A DNA stretch of 64,000 nt from Cliona cf. orientalis (GCA_963930775.1 OZ005699.1:2749501-2813500); one strand, 5' to 3'. Positions 11,536 to 23,751 are shown, numbered from the stretch's first letter. The notes: generated by a model from the letters alone, not told the origin. Numbers and translations are program-made.

Positions 11536-12897
11536 ATCTATGATTGGCTTTATGCCCTGGACAATGGGCTGGAGGTATGTGTGGTATTCTTTGATGTTCA
11601 AAAAGCTTTCGATTCCATTCCATACATGCCCCTACGTCAGAAACTTGAAGAGATTGGCATCAATCAGTTTATCCTGAAGTGGGTCCAGAGCTATCTTACC
11701 GAGCGCAAACAATATGTTGCTATTGAGGGTTCATCCTCTAATATCCTCCAAGTCCTATCTGGTGTGCCTCAAGGGTCTGTGCTCGATCCCCTATTATTTA
11801 TCATTTACCTTGATGATGTTGTCAGCTACATTTCTGCTGATAGCAGAATTAATCTTTTTGCTGATGACATTGCGTTATATAGAGTCATAAACTTCCCTGA
11901 CAGCTATGCAGAACTTCAAGCTGATATAGATGCAGTTAATACCTGTGTCACTGCCAATTGCAAGTAGCTACCTTACCCTTAACCCAAGAAAGTGTTGTTA
12001 TTTGTTTTTCTCTAGGAAGCGTTCTCTCTCAACTCCACCTCCTTGCCTAACCCTAGGTAACTCAGCTCTCACCTCTGTAACCAGTTACAAGTACTTATGA
12101 GTGTTAATAACATCTGATTTAACCTGGACAGCGCACATATCCAAGATTTGTATCAGAACAAGGAAAGTGATCTGTGTACTCTATAAGCACTTTCACAAGT
12201 ACAATTCTAGTGATACCCTGCTGAAACTGTACATATCATTCATTAGGCCCCATATCGAATATGAAGCTGCATCCTAGAACCCTTTCCTGAAGAAGGATAT
12301 CAAACTTATCGAAGATGTGCAAAAGTTTGCCCTTAGGGTTTGTTTGAAATCTTGGAGTGCAACTTATGCGGAGCTATATTATACTTGAGCAATCCAATAT
12401 CTGCCTTCATTGCAAACTAGGAGACAGCATTCAAAACCTTGCCATCTCTTCAAGAAAATTGCACTTCGGAGCCTCTGGTTCCAACATGACGGTGCGTTTA
12501 GTCCTTTTCCCCGCCCACTGACAGCAAGTTCAAAGTCACGTGATCATTTTGGCACCATCATCTAGGACACCACTGTGGAATGTGATCAGTCTTCTTTCTT
12601 GCTCACTGACAGCAAAATTGTTTTTTTGTTGAGTGTATCTTTGATCGATTTTACACATTGACAATGAGCAATTCAGGATCCAAAATTGACAAGGATGACT
12701 ACAGATACGCTCTCAAAAGAAGATGACAGCCATTGTGGCTAATCCAAGGTAATTCATTGGTCTCCCTTTCATCTCACTCATGCCAATTTTATCACTCCTT
12801 TTTCCCAAGCACTATTGCTGCATGGAACTCGCTACCACCTGACACAGTTTCTGCTACATCCCTGCCTGCATTCAAGTGTGCTCTCAGGAGACTTTAA

Positions 12898-13289
12898 TTA
12901 CCCCGCGCGCATGCGCAAGGGGTAAAGCAATTGGTTTGTCTGTCTATCGTTGTCGTTGTGGTTGTCATTGTCATTGTCGGCACGAAATCGCCAGATCTCG
13001 AGTTCTAGGCGTCTGTGCATGCTGTGAGCACAACCAATCGGTAAATATCGGTGGAAAACTGGTTCGTACGGGCTTCGAATTGCTCATAAAGGCTTACTAG
13101 TTCTGCAAATCGTGCATTTTCTGTTTATCGACCACACCCACTCTTTTAGCATGCTGATGTGACTGCACATGTTCAGGCTCAGTGTTGGGAAGGGTCGTCA
13201 GGTCATAAAACAGCTATGCCACAGAGTGTTGCAGTACTACGCTATGGTAGATACCAAGCGCGTGGGGTATGTGCTGTACAGAGCTCTAG
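12898..13289 (+). repeat. Repeat family A copy (CCCCGCGCGCATGCGC end)
   Basis: It begins CCCCGCGCGCATGCGCAAGG, continues with GTTGTCGTTGTGG-type triplets and AAATCGCCAGATCTCGAG, and ends GGGGTATGTGCT then GAGCTCTAGT. It sits directly at the 3' end of the LINE. Other copies lie at 18714-19318 (inverted), 28248-28638, 61946-62580 (inverted), a partial at 62640-62990, and a fragment at 30225-30275. Length varies from about 390 to 635 bp. No ORF is visible. Its class is unknown. Confidence 0.75.
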
Positions 13290-13481
13290 TTTAATATAAA
13301 CTAATGCTAATTATTATTTTCTCTTTTTGGTTGCATGCTTTGTACTAGCTTTATGCTAATTCATGTAACCCCTGCTTTGCAGAAATTGTATAAAAGAAAT
13401 AGCTTATTCTTCATTTTTAGCATAGTGAAATCAGCCATTTTTCAGTCCCTGACTCAAATGCACAGTATCGAAGTATCACAG

Positions 13482-13919
13482 CAGAGCTAGAAATAACGGT
13501 CGGACATCGGACATTTTCCGTGCATATTGCCCAAATGTCCGAGCATAGCAGCCTTTGTGCGGACATAATGTCCAGACATAGCCTAGAGCAATAGCTCAGC
13601 ACTGTGGTTGCCTACAACCACAATTGACTGTTCATAGTGCATATGGGGAATAACAGTTTACACTAGTACTACTACCTGTCAAACCACAGTCATGTTTGGT
13701 GGTCTGTGGAATCTGCTAAGTCTGCAGATAGTACTATAAAGATTATGAGCTGCAGCTACATTTACTACAATACAAACTGAAATGTAGCTGCAGCTCATGA
13801 TCAGCTCATATATAGAACAGAATCTGAAATGTCTGTACAAAATTTGAAAATGTCCGAACAAAACTGATTATGTACGGACATTATGTCTGAATACTTTTAA
13901 ATCCTTATTTCTAGCTCTG
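13482..13919. mobile_element. hAT-like MITE with GGACATTATGTCC subterminal repeats
   Basis: The 15 bp terminal inverted repeats are CAGAGCTAGAAATAA and its complement. The direct repeat CACAG flanks it (13477-13481 and 13920-13924). Subterminal copies of GGACATCGGACA and GGACATTATGTC repeat in both orientations. An inner palindrome built on GAGCTGCAGCTACATTT lies near 13745-13800. Subterminal similarity ties it to the element at 23752-24279. Confidence 0.75.
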
Positions 13920-14346
13920 CACAGTGTCATAAAAACACTTGACGAAGGTTTGAATTTAGATTGCGTGACTGCCCCATGCTGAGTGTATATCTTTATAATA
14001 CCATTGTTAATCGAATACAACATAATAATATTATGATCCAAATCTAACGTAAGAAAGTAGCATTTACAAATTCTCATAACGTGTATATATGGAGCGATTG
14101 ACGGCCTTTACCAGAAAAGCGCTCGATTTTCAAAATTGAAAAATTTTTTCCATACGTGCTATATATTAGATTAAGTACAGTAATTATTATTTATATAATC
14201 CATTTACCTCCTTTTCTTTTTGTCAAAGTTCCATGCTCAAGTATGTGGGTACCTGCAATAATTTATGCAAAGATCTGGGCATGAAGGCAGCTAGCTAGAG
14301 CAGCTGTAGTATTGGACACACACTCCATTTACCTTTTGGGAATATG

Positions 14347-14594
14347 CTACATAAGTGGAAAGGGATTGTTCTTCAACTTTCTTGTTAGCACACTTTTGTT
14401 GTCCTCTATAGGTGGAGCATATCTGTGGGGCTCATCAGTGTTTGCCCGCCGTTCTGGACCATATCCAAAGATTTTTGTCCTGGATATTACAATTCCAGGT
14501 ATGCCTCTGTGATAGGCGTTATCAACATCTGCCTTGCTTGGCTCCTCGTTGTTAAAGAGGGGGTGAGTATGGAAATTGGCTACCAGTATATAAT
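14347..14594 (-). CDS. Last exon of a JAMM/DUF4329-like protein
   Basis: This is a terminal exon with an acceptor (ACTTATAG) at its 5' end and a TAG stop. About 82 codons are open. The core reads VANFHTHPLFNNEEPSKAD, then NAYHRGIPGIVIS and FGYGPERR. HxHP followed by PSxxD is the zinc-binding core of JAMM/JAB metallopeptidases. The NAxxRGIPGIV and YGPxRR continuation resembles the bacterial DUF4329/RHS-tip JAB-like group. The upstream exon(s), which would hold the catalytic Glu, are not recognised on this strand up to 15.3 kb. The incoming phase is 1. Function is not assigned; deubiquitinase or toxin-tip ancestry are both possible. A bacterial-type domain on a spliced exon suggests old transfer and domestication, which is inference. 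Confidence 0.6.
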
Positions 14595-15019
14595 CTATAA
14601 GTAATAATAATAATATTATTAACAATCACCAAGAGTGTATTAGGAAGCTTTAACAGTATATAACTGTGTGGGCGAGCAAGCTCTATGCTGCACTATGAAA
14701 TGCTTATGGTGGCGTCATCCTATGTATGCGCATGCCAGCCTACCCACATTCCATGTTTCGACATAGTGATCATAATAGACATGTATGTGGCTGTGTGGTT
14801 GCAGGTGTGCTACACAGTGTTGAGAACAATATGTATACACCGCCCTACCAAGGGACTACACCCTAGACTGTTATTCATAGGCTTGTGGCCACACCTTTTA
14901 TGTACTTCGATCGTGCTATAATGCCACTATCACACAACATAAGTGCAATACTAATGTATAATACATGTACAGGAGTTATACCTATACTCTTCCTAGTACA
15001 CTCTTGTTATTATAGGCCT

Positions 15020-15210
15020 ATGCCGTATATAGCGTGACACACCCTGCGTTCTATTTATACGAAAAGTTAGCTGGCCAGGATCAGAGAAGTCAAGAAGCTT
15101 AGAATCTATGGAATCAGCAAAACTATAGCGAACTAGAGCTCTCTCGAGTACAAAACCCTCGGTGCGTTGCATGGCATTAGCTGCATGCTTCAACAGTTGC
15201 ATGCAGAAAA
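15020..15210. repeat. Repeat family B fragment
   Basis: It shares TATTTATACG, AGTCAAGAAGCTTAGAATC and CCTCGGTGCG phrases with the array at 15655-16170. No gene is seen between 14600 and 15655 apart from this fragment. Confidence 0.5.
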
Positions 15211-15654
15211 GGGGTAGCTAAAGGGCTGGGGCCGGGGTGAGACAAGGATGAAGCTAGTGTTACAGCAGCTACTTGCACAGCAGTGTCATTCCTCTGCAAG
15301 GTTCAACAGCTTATAGCAGCAACAACCCTAGACTAAGTGTGTTGTATCGAACTCCACGCTGTGGTGTCGACATCAACTCAACTTCTCTCACTGTAGCCTA
15401 ATCTCCAATTCTTGGGTACTTAGGTATATAGCTACATCTTGAAGGACTATGATGCAAAGCATTGGCACAAGACTAAAGTACACTGAGCAATATTGCATGT
15501 CCAATATTATTGCAACTCACTTGGGTTCAAACACTGTAATGCCATGCATGCATACAAGCCAGAGGTACCACAAGAATACAGGCAGCTAAGCCTTGAAAAG
15601 AAGCTACTGTCATTCCACGATCGTCAAGTGGACTGAGCGGCGGGATAATTTGAT

Positions 15655-16084
15655 GCAACCGCGCATGCGCTGAGGGTTATAGATGTATATACCGTATATA
15701 GTGCGCAACCTATTTATACGTTAAGTCATGCTATCGCTAGCTCGGGAAAAGTCAAGAAGCTTAGAATCGGCAAATGTCGCCAGAACTGGAGAACAAAGCG
15801 TTTTCAGCGAAATCCACACAATACATGCGTTTGAAACGCCATAAAGAATCATAATATATTATAACACTGTCCTTGAAGCTCACAAACGAGGTATGTAGCA
15901 GTTAGCGAGTTTACAGATAGACAGACACACAAAACGACTACCGTAACCCTACGGCGCATGCGCCGAGGGTTAATAAAGCATTCTCTACGAAATCCACACA
16001 AATCATGAGTTTGGAACACCATAAGGAACCTTATAACATCGCAATTTGGACTCGCAAACGAGGTATGTAGCAGTTAGCGTGGTA

Positions 16085-16115
<31 letters not shown>

Positions 16116-16170
16116 TACACACACACACAGAACAACTACCGTAACCCTTGCGCATGCGCCGAGGGTTAAC
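15655..16170 (-). repeat. Repeat family B array (GAGGGTTA/GCGCATGCGC)
   Basis: Two to three head-to-tail units are present, each with AAATCCACACAA, GAGGTATGTAGCAGTTAGCG, a CAGACAGACA microsatellite and ACTACCGTAACCCT, ending GCGCATGCGCCGAGGGTTA. An opposite-orientation copy lies at 51374-51610. No coding capacity is seen. The ATGCGC palindrome is shared with family A. Confidence 0.7.
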
Positions 16171-16409
16171 TCAGGCGATAAAATAAATAGTAGCTGCGAC
16201 GTCTGATCGAACGAATATGGAAGTCACCCCCATTGTTTGCATAAGCAAAGGGCCACAAACCTTCATATCAAACTGCTTCATTACAGGCACCATAAATAAT
16301 CAAGTATTTTGATTGGATATGTCTATCAACCATCTACTCAATCTACTAAGCTTGCATATTCAAGTTGAGTATAGTACATAGGTAATGGTTGTCATAAGCT
16401 GAACATTAT

Positions 16410-17775
16410 CATAGAGTCGGTAGACTCTATAAGTAGGGATGGCCCGGATATGCCATATATGTAATACATTACAAATACCCAAATATCTCAAAATAGGTAA
16501 TTTTGTGAAATTTCTAAGTGTGAAAATCAGAATCTCCAGCAAATTGTGCATCTAGCAAGACCAAGATTATTCATTAAAACAATTGTACATGCCAGAACCA
16601 GATATTTGAAAAATAGCCCATTTCTCATTCTTTCTTTCTTCTTTCTTTCTTTCTTTCTTTCTTTCTTTTTCATTATCAGGGCTAACTCAAGACTGTCTGG
16701 ACTGCTCGCCTTAGTTCTCGTATAAATCCACTCTATTTTGTAGCGCGCAGGTCCATGGCACGTTTGTTTGGCGTTATCTCGACAGCTATACGAAATGGTG
16801 GCAGCGCATTAACTAGTGGGTGTGTCTGATACGCCATTTTGTCATACAATGCGCATGCTCGGAATATGTTGCCATGGTGAAATCATGTGACTACGGTCAG
16901 GGGTGTGGCGCGCGCAATGCAGCATGAACTGCGATACCGGAACGCGTACAATGTAACTGGCCTGGCTCGAGCTCGATCGCTCAGCGCTCAGACACTCGCG
17001 GCGCTCAGTTCTAGCTTCGAGCTAGGCGCCAGGCTCTCCCGTGCGAGCTAGCTTGGTTTACTAGGCCAGTGCGAGCTGAGCGCTATACAGTGAACTAGGT
17101 ATCAAGAGGCTCCCGGCCTCAGCAGTCAGCATACTAAACAAGCCAGTTCACAACTTGAAGAGACACACCGCTACCTGGGCAGCCTTCTTTGTCAGCCACC
17201 TTGAAGGGCGTGGCTAAGACTTTTCGCGCACGCGCGAACTTCGGTACCTCCCATCTACTAGCTACTTAACTATGATTACACTGAAAGTTGAATGAGCAAG
17301 ATGGCATTGATAAATTATGCTAAGAGCAATAAAAAAGAACAGAAACAAGTATAAAAAACAATAAAATTGAAGGATGAAGTAGGGATGGCAGGATCAAAAA
17401 GTACACAAACAAGATTTGTAAGGCATAAGCGTCTGCTATACATCCCTACGCTTGCTTTTTGAGGGGTGCAGAAATTAAAGGCAACTGAATCAAAACTGAC
17501 TATCCTGAACCATTGTGACAACCAGAGAACAACCTGAATCATAGTATCTCCCACATGCCACACTTGACAAATACATCAACATTAATAGCTAGGTGCATAA
17601 TAATCGAGAAAAGCAAGCGAAGGGATGTATAGCAGAAATTGGCCAAGTGTACCTAAGGATCCGTTTTTACTTTATGCATTCACAGATGCTTATGCCTTAC
17701 AAATCTTGTTTGTGTACTTTTTGATCCTGCCATCCCTACTTCATCCTTCAATTTTATTGTTTTTTATACTTGTAT
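16410..17775. mobile_element. 1.37 kb interspersed element, copy 1
   Basis: It opens with the palindrome ATAGAGTCGGTAGACTCTAT followed by AAGTAGGGATGGCCC. It closes with an inverted pair of the AAGCAAGCG...GGGATG / CATCCCTACTTCATCC unit. A colinear copy of nearly identical length is at 55886-57258, and a shorter derivative is at 63484-63930. A shared internal segment (GCGCGCA...GCCATTTTGTCATA...GTTGCCATGGTGAA) also occurs alone at 21645-21815. A TTTC microsatellite lies at 16625-16675. No transposase ORF is seen, so it looks non-autonomous. Confidence 0.7.
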
Positions 17776-17986
17776 TATTATTATTAGGTTGTAAGGGTTT
17801 ATTTCAGGATACCCTCAGGAGGGGACAAACATAATAGCAAATTCAAGAGGGGAATCCCATATTAATAAACATACACGTAGGAAAGCCAATGTCCAGATAG
17901 GGAGCAATCCAAGGGGAGGCAAAAGCACCCCCTGAAATCAATCCTGACATAAAATATGGCGTCAAATTCATTCCATGTATGCTACA

Positions 17987-18205
17987 TACTGTATAGCTGG
18001 AAATATTGGCGGGATTAAATTTGGCGATTGAGCCCAAAATCGCTATTGCAAGAATATTGGTGGATTAAATTTGGCAGCTCGGTACGGGATCGCCATACGT
18101 ATATATGCAAGTAGGAAATTTTGGCGGATTTTAATTTGGCGGTTGTAACATAGACTGCCAAATTGCCAAATTTTATTCCCCGCCAAATTTTCCGGCTATA
18201 CGGTA
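17987..18205. mobile_element. TA-flanked MITE of the TTTGGCGG family
   Basis: The ends are TACTGTATAGCTGGAAA and TTTCCGGCTATACGGTA. The interior is built from inverted AAATTTGGCGG / CCGCCAAATT modules. It is related to the shorter copy at 26424-26577. Confidence 0.75.
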
Positions 18206-18235
18206 ACTCTAGAGGGTTCAATACTTTTTATTATG

Positions 18236-18713
18236 ATAACAAGTATGTTTGATGTCACAGTCATGGGATAATGTGACTGAACACTACTAACAACTAGCTA
18301 TGTACAATCGAGTGGCAGTTAGTACAGTGCGCATGCGCATTTTGAACCTATGCTATTATGGTGTAGACCACACCCCTCATTGCAGGCCAAGAGCAGCTGC
18401 TCAAACTCACCGTGCAATGGCAACGTTCTCACTCTGCTCGAACGTCGAATCTACCATCAGATCATGACCAAGAGCAGATATCACCTCTCGCTTCGTTCGA
18501 GGCTCAGTGGCCTGCCGAGCAGGCCTGTCAAAACGTGTGCAGCTCACTCGAGCTCGAGAATGCATCTCTATGCCCCTAGATCCTGGCAACCTTGTTTGTG
18601 CACACGGCACAACAATCTGACCAATCGTGAGTCTTCTGAACTTGTAGGAGAGTGCATCTTTTTATGCCCTCCAGGTTAGGACACGGACTATATAAGAAAA
18701 TTGTCGCTCTGAA
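18236..18713 (+). repeat. Repeat family D copy
   Basis: It shares TCATGGGATAATGTG, a GCGCATGCGCA box, GAGGCCACACCCCTC, a CTCTGCTCGAACGT block and the end ATAAGAAAATTGTCGCTCTGA with 19322-19912. Truncated copies lie at 23103-23340 and 63598-63830. The ORFs seen here are repeat-borne and not conserved between copies. Confidence 0.65.
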
Positions 18714-19318
18714 AACTCGAGCTCTATAGAGCACATACCCCGCGCGCACATTATGCAATCTATAGCTAGGTCTGCTTTTGTTGTTGCTTGGTTGTATCAA
18801 GGACTTATAGACCACATAAGCCCCTGGTTGTATAATATTATAGGGCTCTTGGTAGATATCAGCCAAAACATCACTGAATCTCTCTCTGCACCAGATCTAG
18901 ACTAGGTAAAATCTTACATTCTGATTCGATGGGGCTTTGCATTCCAGAATAGCCACCAGTGACCAGCCAAACGTGTGCCATTATTGACGACCTTTACCAG
19001 TCCATAATTATTCAATGTTATGCGCATGAGCAGAAAACACGAGGCCTGTATGCATAATGCATTGGCGGGCACTGTCGATACACGTGGTTACGAAGGCTAA
19101 TAAAAAAGCACTATTAATTTTTTGTGATGCTTGTGGACCATATCCCTCGATTTGAAGCATACTGAAGCCCATTTTTCGCCAAATGCAACTGATTCATTGT
19201 GCTTACTAGTCGCTCAGGTGCCTAGACCTTATGATATGGCGATTTTTCTGCTAACAACTACAACGACAACGACGACATGACCGATTACTTTACCCCCTTG
19301 CGCATGCGCGCGGGGTAA
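18714..19318 (-). repeat. Repeat family A, inverted long copy
   Basis: It starts with GAGCTCTATAGAGCACATAC and ends TTGCGCATGCGCGCGGGG. It is sandwiched exactly between two family D copies, so A may have inserted into a D array or travels with it. Confidence 0.65.
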
Positions 19319-19321
19319 ATA

Positions 19322-19912
19322 TTTTTTGTTGTATATAGTATACAATATGTTTAATGTCACCATCATGGGATAATGTGGCTAGCATGCATGATCATCTGTC
19401 AACAGTACATGTTCAGACGTAGTTCATGCACAAACACTATCCTGCCTGGGCAAGATTGCCCATTAGTATCGTGTGCATGCGCAGATTGAAGCGGTTGCAG
19501 AGGCCACACCCCTCATAGCAAGCAACTGTTCTGGCTCCAAATAAGTGTGCAATGGCGACGCTCTGCTCAAACGTTGCTATCGGACTACTGATAGGTATGA
19601 TAAAGAACAGACCTCGCCTCTCGCTTCACTCGAGGCTCGGTGGCTAGCGCTAGCGCCTGCTTAGCATCCCTCTCGAAATGCATGGTGCTTTCGCACTGAT
19701 TGTTCGACAATGCATCTCTAGCTGTAGCTATGGCCTGAGGCACTCTTCTTTGTGCACACGGCCCTACAGTTCTGACCAAAATGGCAATCCTGAGCCTTGT
19801 AGTGCGAACTTTCTCTCCATCTGCGGCACATGTTCATAGCAACCGGGCACATCCAAGACGCGTATCCATGCCCTCATGTAATGACACAGACTATTATAAG
19901 AAAATTGTCGCT
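19322..19912 (+). repeat. Repeat family D copy 2
   Basis: It is a direct repeat of 18236-18713 with longer spacing. The sequence TTGTTGTATATAGTAT occurs at its left edge and again just beyond its right edge (19930), as in a terminal or target repeat. Confidence 0.6.
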
Positions 19913-19959
19913 CTGAAAAATATTTTTCGTTGTATATAGTATAAATAAGCTTGCCTACC

Positions 19960-20340
19960 AAACTTGGATGTACTGTATTTATTCTAATAGAAGCTGTACC
20001 TAGATTAGTAGCCACCCTCGAATATAGTAGCCGCACATGGAGCTCTACGAAAGAAATAGTAGCCGCCCTCGAATAGTAGCCGCACGCATGCGCAAACACA
20101 ATTAAGTGGGCGTGGTTACGACCACAAGCCATGAATGATCGCATGTTCAAGGCAAAAACATGGCAGAAAAGGTCCTTGGCTTGGTTCTGCTGCTTATTTA
20201 TCGATCATCTATCTCAAATATTTGAAAATTCGTCCTGAAAATTGAGTCTATTGTGTCAATATCACCAAGAGGTGTCGCTCCAAATTAATAAAAGCCGCCC
20301 TCGATTAGTAGCCGCACTCTAGCAAGGCTGAAATTAATCA
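19960..20340. repeat. AGTAGCCGC...CCTCGAATAGTAGCCGCA repeat
   Basis: The phrase AGTAGCCGCCCTCGA and close variants recur four or more times, opening near TACTGTATTTATTC. No coding capacity is visible. It is probably a small TIR element, but clean ends were not identified. Confidence 0.45.
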
Positions 20341-20445
20341 TGAGTAGCCACGGCTAGAATTCAAATAAGATAGATAACTAGCTATAAGAGTCATACCCAG
20401 CACCCCCCCCCCTCCCCCTTCCCAGCCCCACTGATCTGACTGGTT

Positions 20446-21377
20446 CTAACCTGCTGGTACATCATCAGGTAAAACAATGTTCTCTAGGTCAATAGATGGA
20501 GTTGTCATCATATCAGTCGCTCGAAAGGAATCTGAGGCCGATATTGGTGCGAGTACTATTTTCATTTGAGTTGGATTGTTTGGGTTGACAAATATCCAAC
20601 CGCCTCTTTCTCTAAAATCAAAGCTCTCATAATAAGCTTTTCTGATTTTCTCCTTTGCAATTGCAGCTTTATCGTTAAAGATGATGTTAGCAATTTCATC
20701 AGCAGTAGGTAGCTCAATCCTCTATGGGAAAATCATTCAAATAAGGTCATTCAAATGTATTAATTATTCAGTCTTACTCTTGCTGTTGCTTCCTCCTGCC
20801 CTTCTTGTAATTCATTCATTGAATCACTTTCATAGTCATCGTCAGAAAAAAGAGATCTAAAGCTCTCAGGCATCATTGCCATTGGTGATGAGCTACCAGG
20901 TTTTTCGGCAATACTGTACAAAAGTGTAACATGCATATAGTTTACAAGGTATAAAGTGGAGTAGAACAAAACATTCGCTTACTCTCTTGTAGGTTCATCT
21001 TCACCCTGTCCTTCTATTTCACTTATAGATAAGTCAACCTGCAGTTCTACTTGTGGTGACTTGCATGGCTGGTCGTCACTATAAAATTAATAGTCTAGTA
21101 TCAGAAGCTATAATAATTATGTAAGTAATTGATTCTTACCTTTTATTCTCCATATCTTCAAGTGATTCATATGACATCAACTGTGCTACTCGGTTAATGC
21201 TCTCGGCTTCTATTGTAGGAGCATTGGTATCGTTAATTGGTGGGGATTCTCCATTTGAGAGCAACTTAAACTTATTAGAATCTGACTGCACATCATCTGG
21301 CAGGGGGGTCTCTTGCAATGGGGTAACAGAAACAGAGCCAACTATTAGGATGGTGTGATCACCATTTAAACAATATT
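20446..21377 (-). CDS. Unrecognised acidic protein, four 3' exons
   Basis: In transcript order the exons are 21377-21140, 21078-20983, 20913-20778 and 20721-20446 (TAG stop). Every junction is GT-AG and the phases chain without conflict (in 1, then 2, 2, 0), strong support for a real spliced gene. The first exon has a T-rich acceptor (ATTCCTTCAG), so at least one upstream exon exists but is not identified. The deduced tail of about 248 residues is acidic and Ser-rich (SLFSDDDYESDS, EGQGEDEPT), with a more ordered C-terminus (ADEIANIIFNDKAAIAKEKI, then GGWIFVNPNNP). ETPLPDD in exon 1 is echoed by VLPDDVPAG at the end. No signal peptide or membrane segment is visible. I do not recognise the family; function unknown. 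Confidence 0.75.
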
Positions 21378-21944
21378 CTGAAGGAATAAAAAAATAAAGT
21401 CATTGGTACGACAATGGTAGCAAACCTTGTATTTACGATGTTACAATTGCTTTGGGGTATTTACAAACAGGTAACGTTTGCATCACACTTAACATCAAAG
21501 TGATGCTTAAGGGGGAGGGGGATTGGTCTATGAAGTTATGAAAAATATTAGTAAATCATTATTTAGGATGGCACAGAAGTTATAAAAGTGATACGGCACA
21601 TGTACAAGTTCACGAAATTGTGTAATTGCAAGTACTAGCTAAATCCACTCCATTTTGGAGCGCGCACGTCTGTGGCACGCTCGTTTTGTGTTATCAGGAA
21701 AGCAATTTAATTGTGGGTGTGTACAGCGCGCGTTTGGCGAGTGGGTGTGTCTGATTAGCCATTTTGTCATATAATGCGCATGCTCATACGGTGTTGCCAT
21801 GGTGAAGTCATGTGACCAATGTAAGTGACGCGCATGCGCCGGCGCATCCAGGACCTACTTGATCGAGCACTCAGCTGATAGCTCAGTGAACTGTCGATTA
21901 TGGTGGCTACTCACCAACAGTAAGCTTACTGGCCTATAAAATGT

Positions 21945-22560
21945 AGCCTCGTTCCCAGGCTCCCCCCTCTCCTTTTCTCACTTTTTTTGCGCGCGAATAT
22001 TTACATGCGAAAAATCGAAGGAGAGGGAGAGCCTGGTACGGAACCGCGCCCACCCGTGGTCACCTTCGCCAGCCATGACCATGATCATAGCGGCCACGCG
22101 CTCCTGTAGCACAGTGCCGCTCTCGCGCTGCCTTGTGGATCGTAGCAACATCGCTAAGAAGTCATAAAGATAGTTAGTAAGTTGTAAAAGCCTTTAGTTT
22201 ATACTTTTTTGTTGATATTTTTTGCCATGGCCGCCATCTTAAGCGGTGACCTTGTGCCTCAGTTAATAAATTTAACTGGTCTACTGTGTAAGGATCTTTT
22301 GGCGAAGTTTGTCATGATCCACAAGGTAGCGCGAGAGTGGTACTGTGCACAATGGAGCGCGTGTCCACCACGAAAACTTTCGGTTTCTGGAGCACATTTT
22401 ATATAGCCTCGTTCCTAGGCTCTCCCCTCTCCTTTTCTCACTTCTTTCGCGCGCGAATATTTACACGCGAAAAATCGAAAGAGAGGGAGAGCCTGGTACG
22501 GAACCGCGCCCACCCGTGGCCACCTTGGCCAGCCATGTCCATGATCATCACTTCTTGGTT
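21945..22560. repeat. Paired family C elements (AGGCTCTCCCCTCTCC)
   Basis: Two direct copies of about 140 bp (21945-22090 and 22403-22548) each form an inverted repeat of AGGCTC..CCCTCTCCTTT with GAGAGGGAGAGCCTGGTACG. Both are followed by GGAACCGCGCCCACCCGTGG. Between them lies a non-repeat segment with no recognised exon. Confidence 0.65.
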
Positions 22561-23462
22561 CTAAACAGCCTTCTTTCAAGTTTGTCGGTCGGGTCAGCCC
22601 TGGCAGCTTCAGGATCGAGATAACGAGGGGCGTGGCTTCATTTGCAGGTCAAATCTGGACGCTGGTTACCTGAGCTGTCTCGAGAACCCCACTGATGCAC
22701 GTTCAATAGTGTGTGATGCAAAAGAAGTCCTAGCTATAGCTATCAAAAGACTGCCTGGGATTTGCACTCACACGAGTATTCAAGTTTGCCAACTTTAATA
22801 CGGTGTTTGGGCCTGGGTACCATAGCTGCCTGACTCAAAGGCTAAGATCACACAAACATGCTAAATCAGTGTGTACTTGCTTCCTATAATAATATTGTAT
22901 TATTGCTGGAACACATTTGGATGTAGCTAGGTCCAGAAAAAGTTTTTTAAGAAGTTGTAGCTAGTTGACTGTTCCATGCATTATTATTATTAAATAATGA
23001 ATAGCAAACTGGTCGCCATGGTATATGTTTAGTCTCATGCCCAGCCTCTGTCCCCATGAGATTAGTCAGCTAGGAGGCATTGATGAAAATTAATGATAAT
23101 CATGAACAAGTATGTTTAATATCAAAATCATGGGATAATGTGGCTAGCATGCATGATCATCTATTAACAGTACATGCTCACAAAACATAGAGGACACACA
23201 AACTGTATCCTGCCTGGGCAAGATTGCCCATAAGTACTGTGCGCATGCGCAGATGGAAGCGGTTGCAGAGGCCACACCCCTCAAAGCAAGCAGCTCCAAC
23301 TAAGTGTACAATGGCGACGTTCTCGCTCTGCTCGAACGTGCTTGCTTTTTTGAGTAGCCATGCACACACATATTTTATGGGGCGCATGCTTGCAGGAATG
23401 GAAAATCAATACTGTATACCCATGGATCAATATCAAAATATAGCGACACTTTATAGAATCAG

Positions 23463-23610
23463 AAGTGGATGAGAAAAGCAAGCGTATAGGGATGTATAGT
23501 GGATGTGATACGTTATCCCTACGAATCTTGTTTGTGTATTTTTTGGCACTGCCATCCCTACTTCATCCTTCAATTTTATTCAATTGTTTTTTATACTTGT
23601 ACAATATTGT
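23463..23610. repeat. Solo copy of the AAGCAAGCG...CATCCCTAC unit
   Basis: It matches the terminal unit of the 1.37 kb element (GGGATGTATAGTGGATGTGAT, CCATCCCTACTTCATCC). It follows a truncated family D copy, and an AAGCAAGC-type junction near 23340 shows chimerism. Confidence 0.6.
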
Positions 23611-23751
23611 TCAATACATATATACACAACAGACACTTAAAGGAACTGTGTCACTGTATAAGCGTATTTTAGTAACGGAAGCCGGATGAGGATCCCCAAC
23701 ATTTAATCAAGGGCTTATCAAGAACGTGGGTGATGTGGTTTTGTGATGTTG

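Larger units (their letters stand above)
10160..12896 (+). mobile_element. LINE retrotransposon (CR1/Jockey-like), decayed and interrupted
   Basis: Upstream fragments read KAVMLNNFFYSCF and SGYRP, typical of the linker and early RT blocks. The main ORF, 11428-11967, carries VVFFDVQKAFDS (RT block A), SGVPQGSVLDPLLF (block B) and LFADDIALY (catalytic DD, block C). Further fragments, with stops, run to 12895: HIEYEAAS, a thumb-like segment and the terminal TIAAWNSLPPDTV motif. No endonuclease domain is present, so it is 5'-truncated. The RT is split by a 677 bp insertion at 10859-11535; excluding it with one duplication copy leaves the frame open across the site. Frameshifts and stops show it is dead. 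Confidence 0.85.

Noticed and set aside
18350..18866. ORFs with Cys/His-rich translations
   Set aside because: They lie in repeat family D and are not conserved in frame between the copies at 18.3, 19.5 and 63.7 kb.
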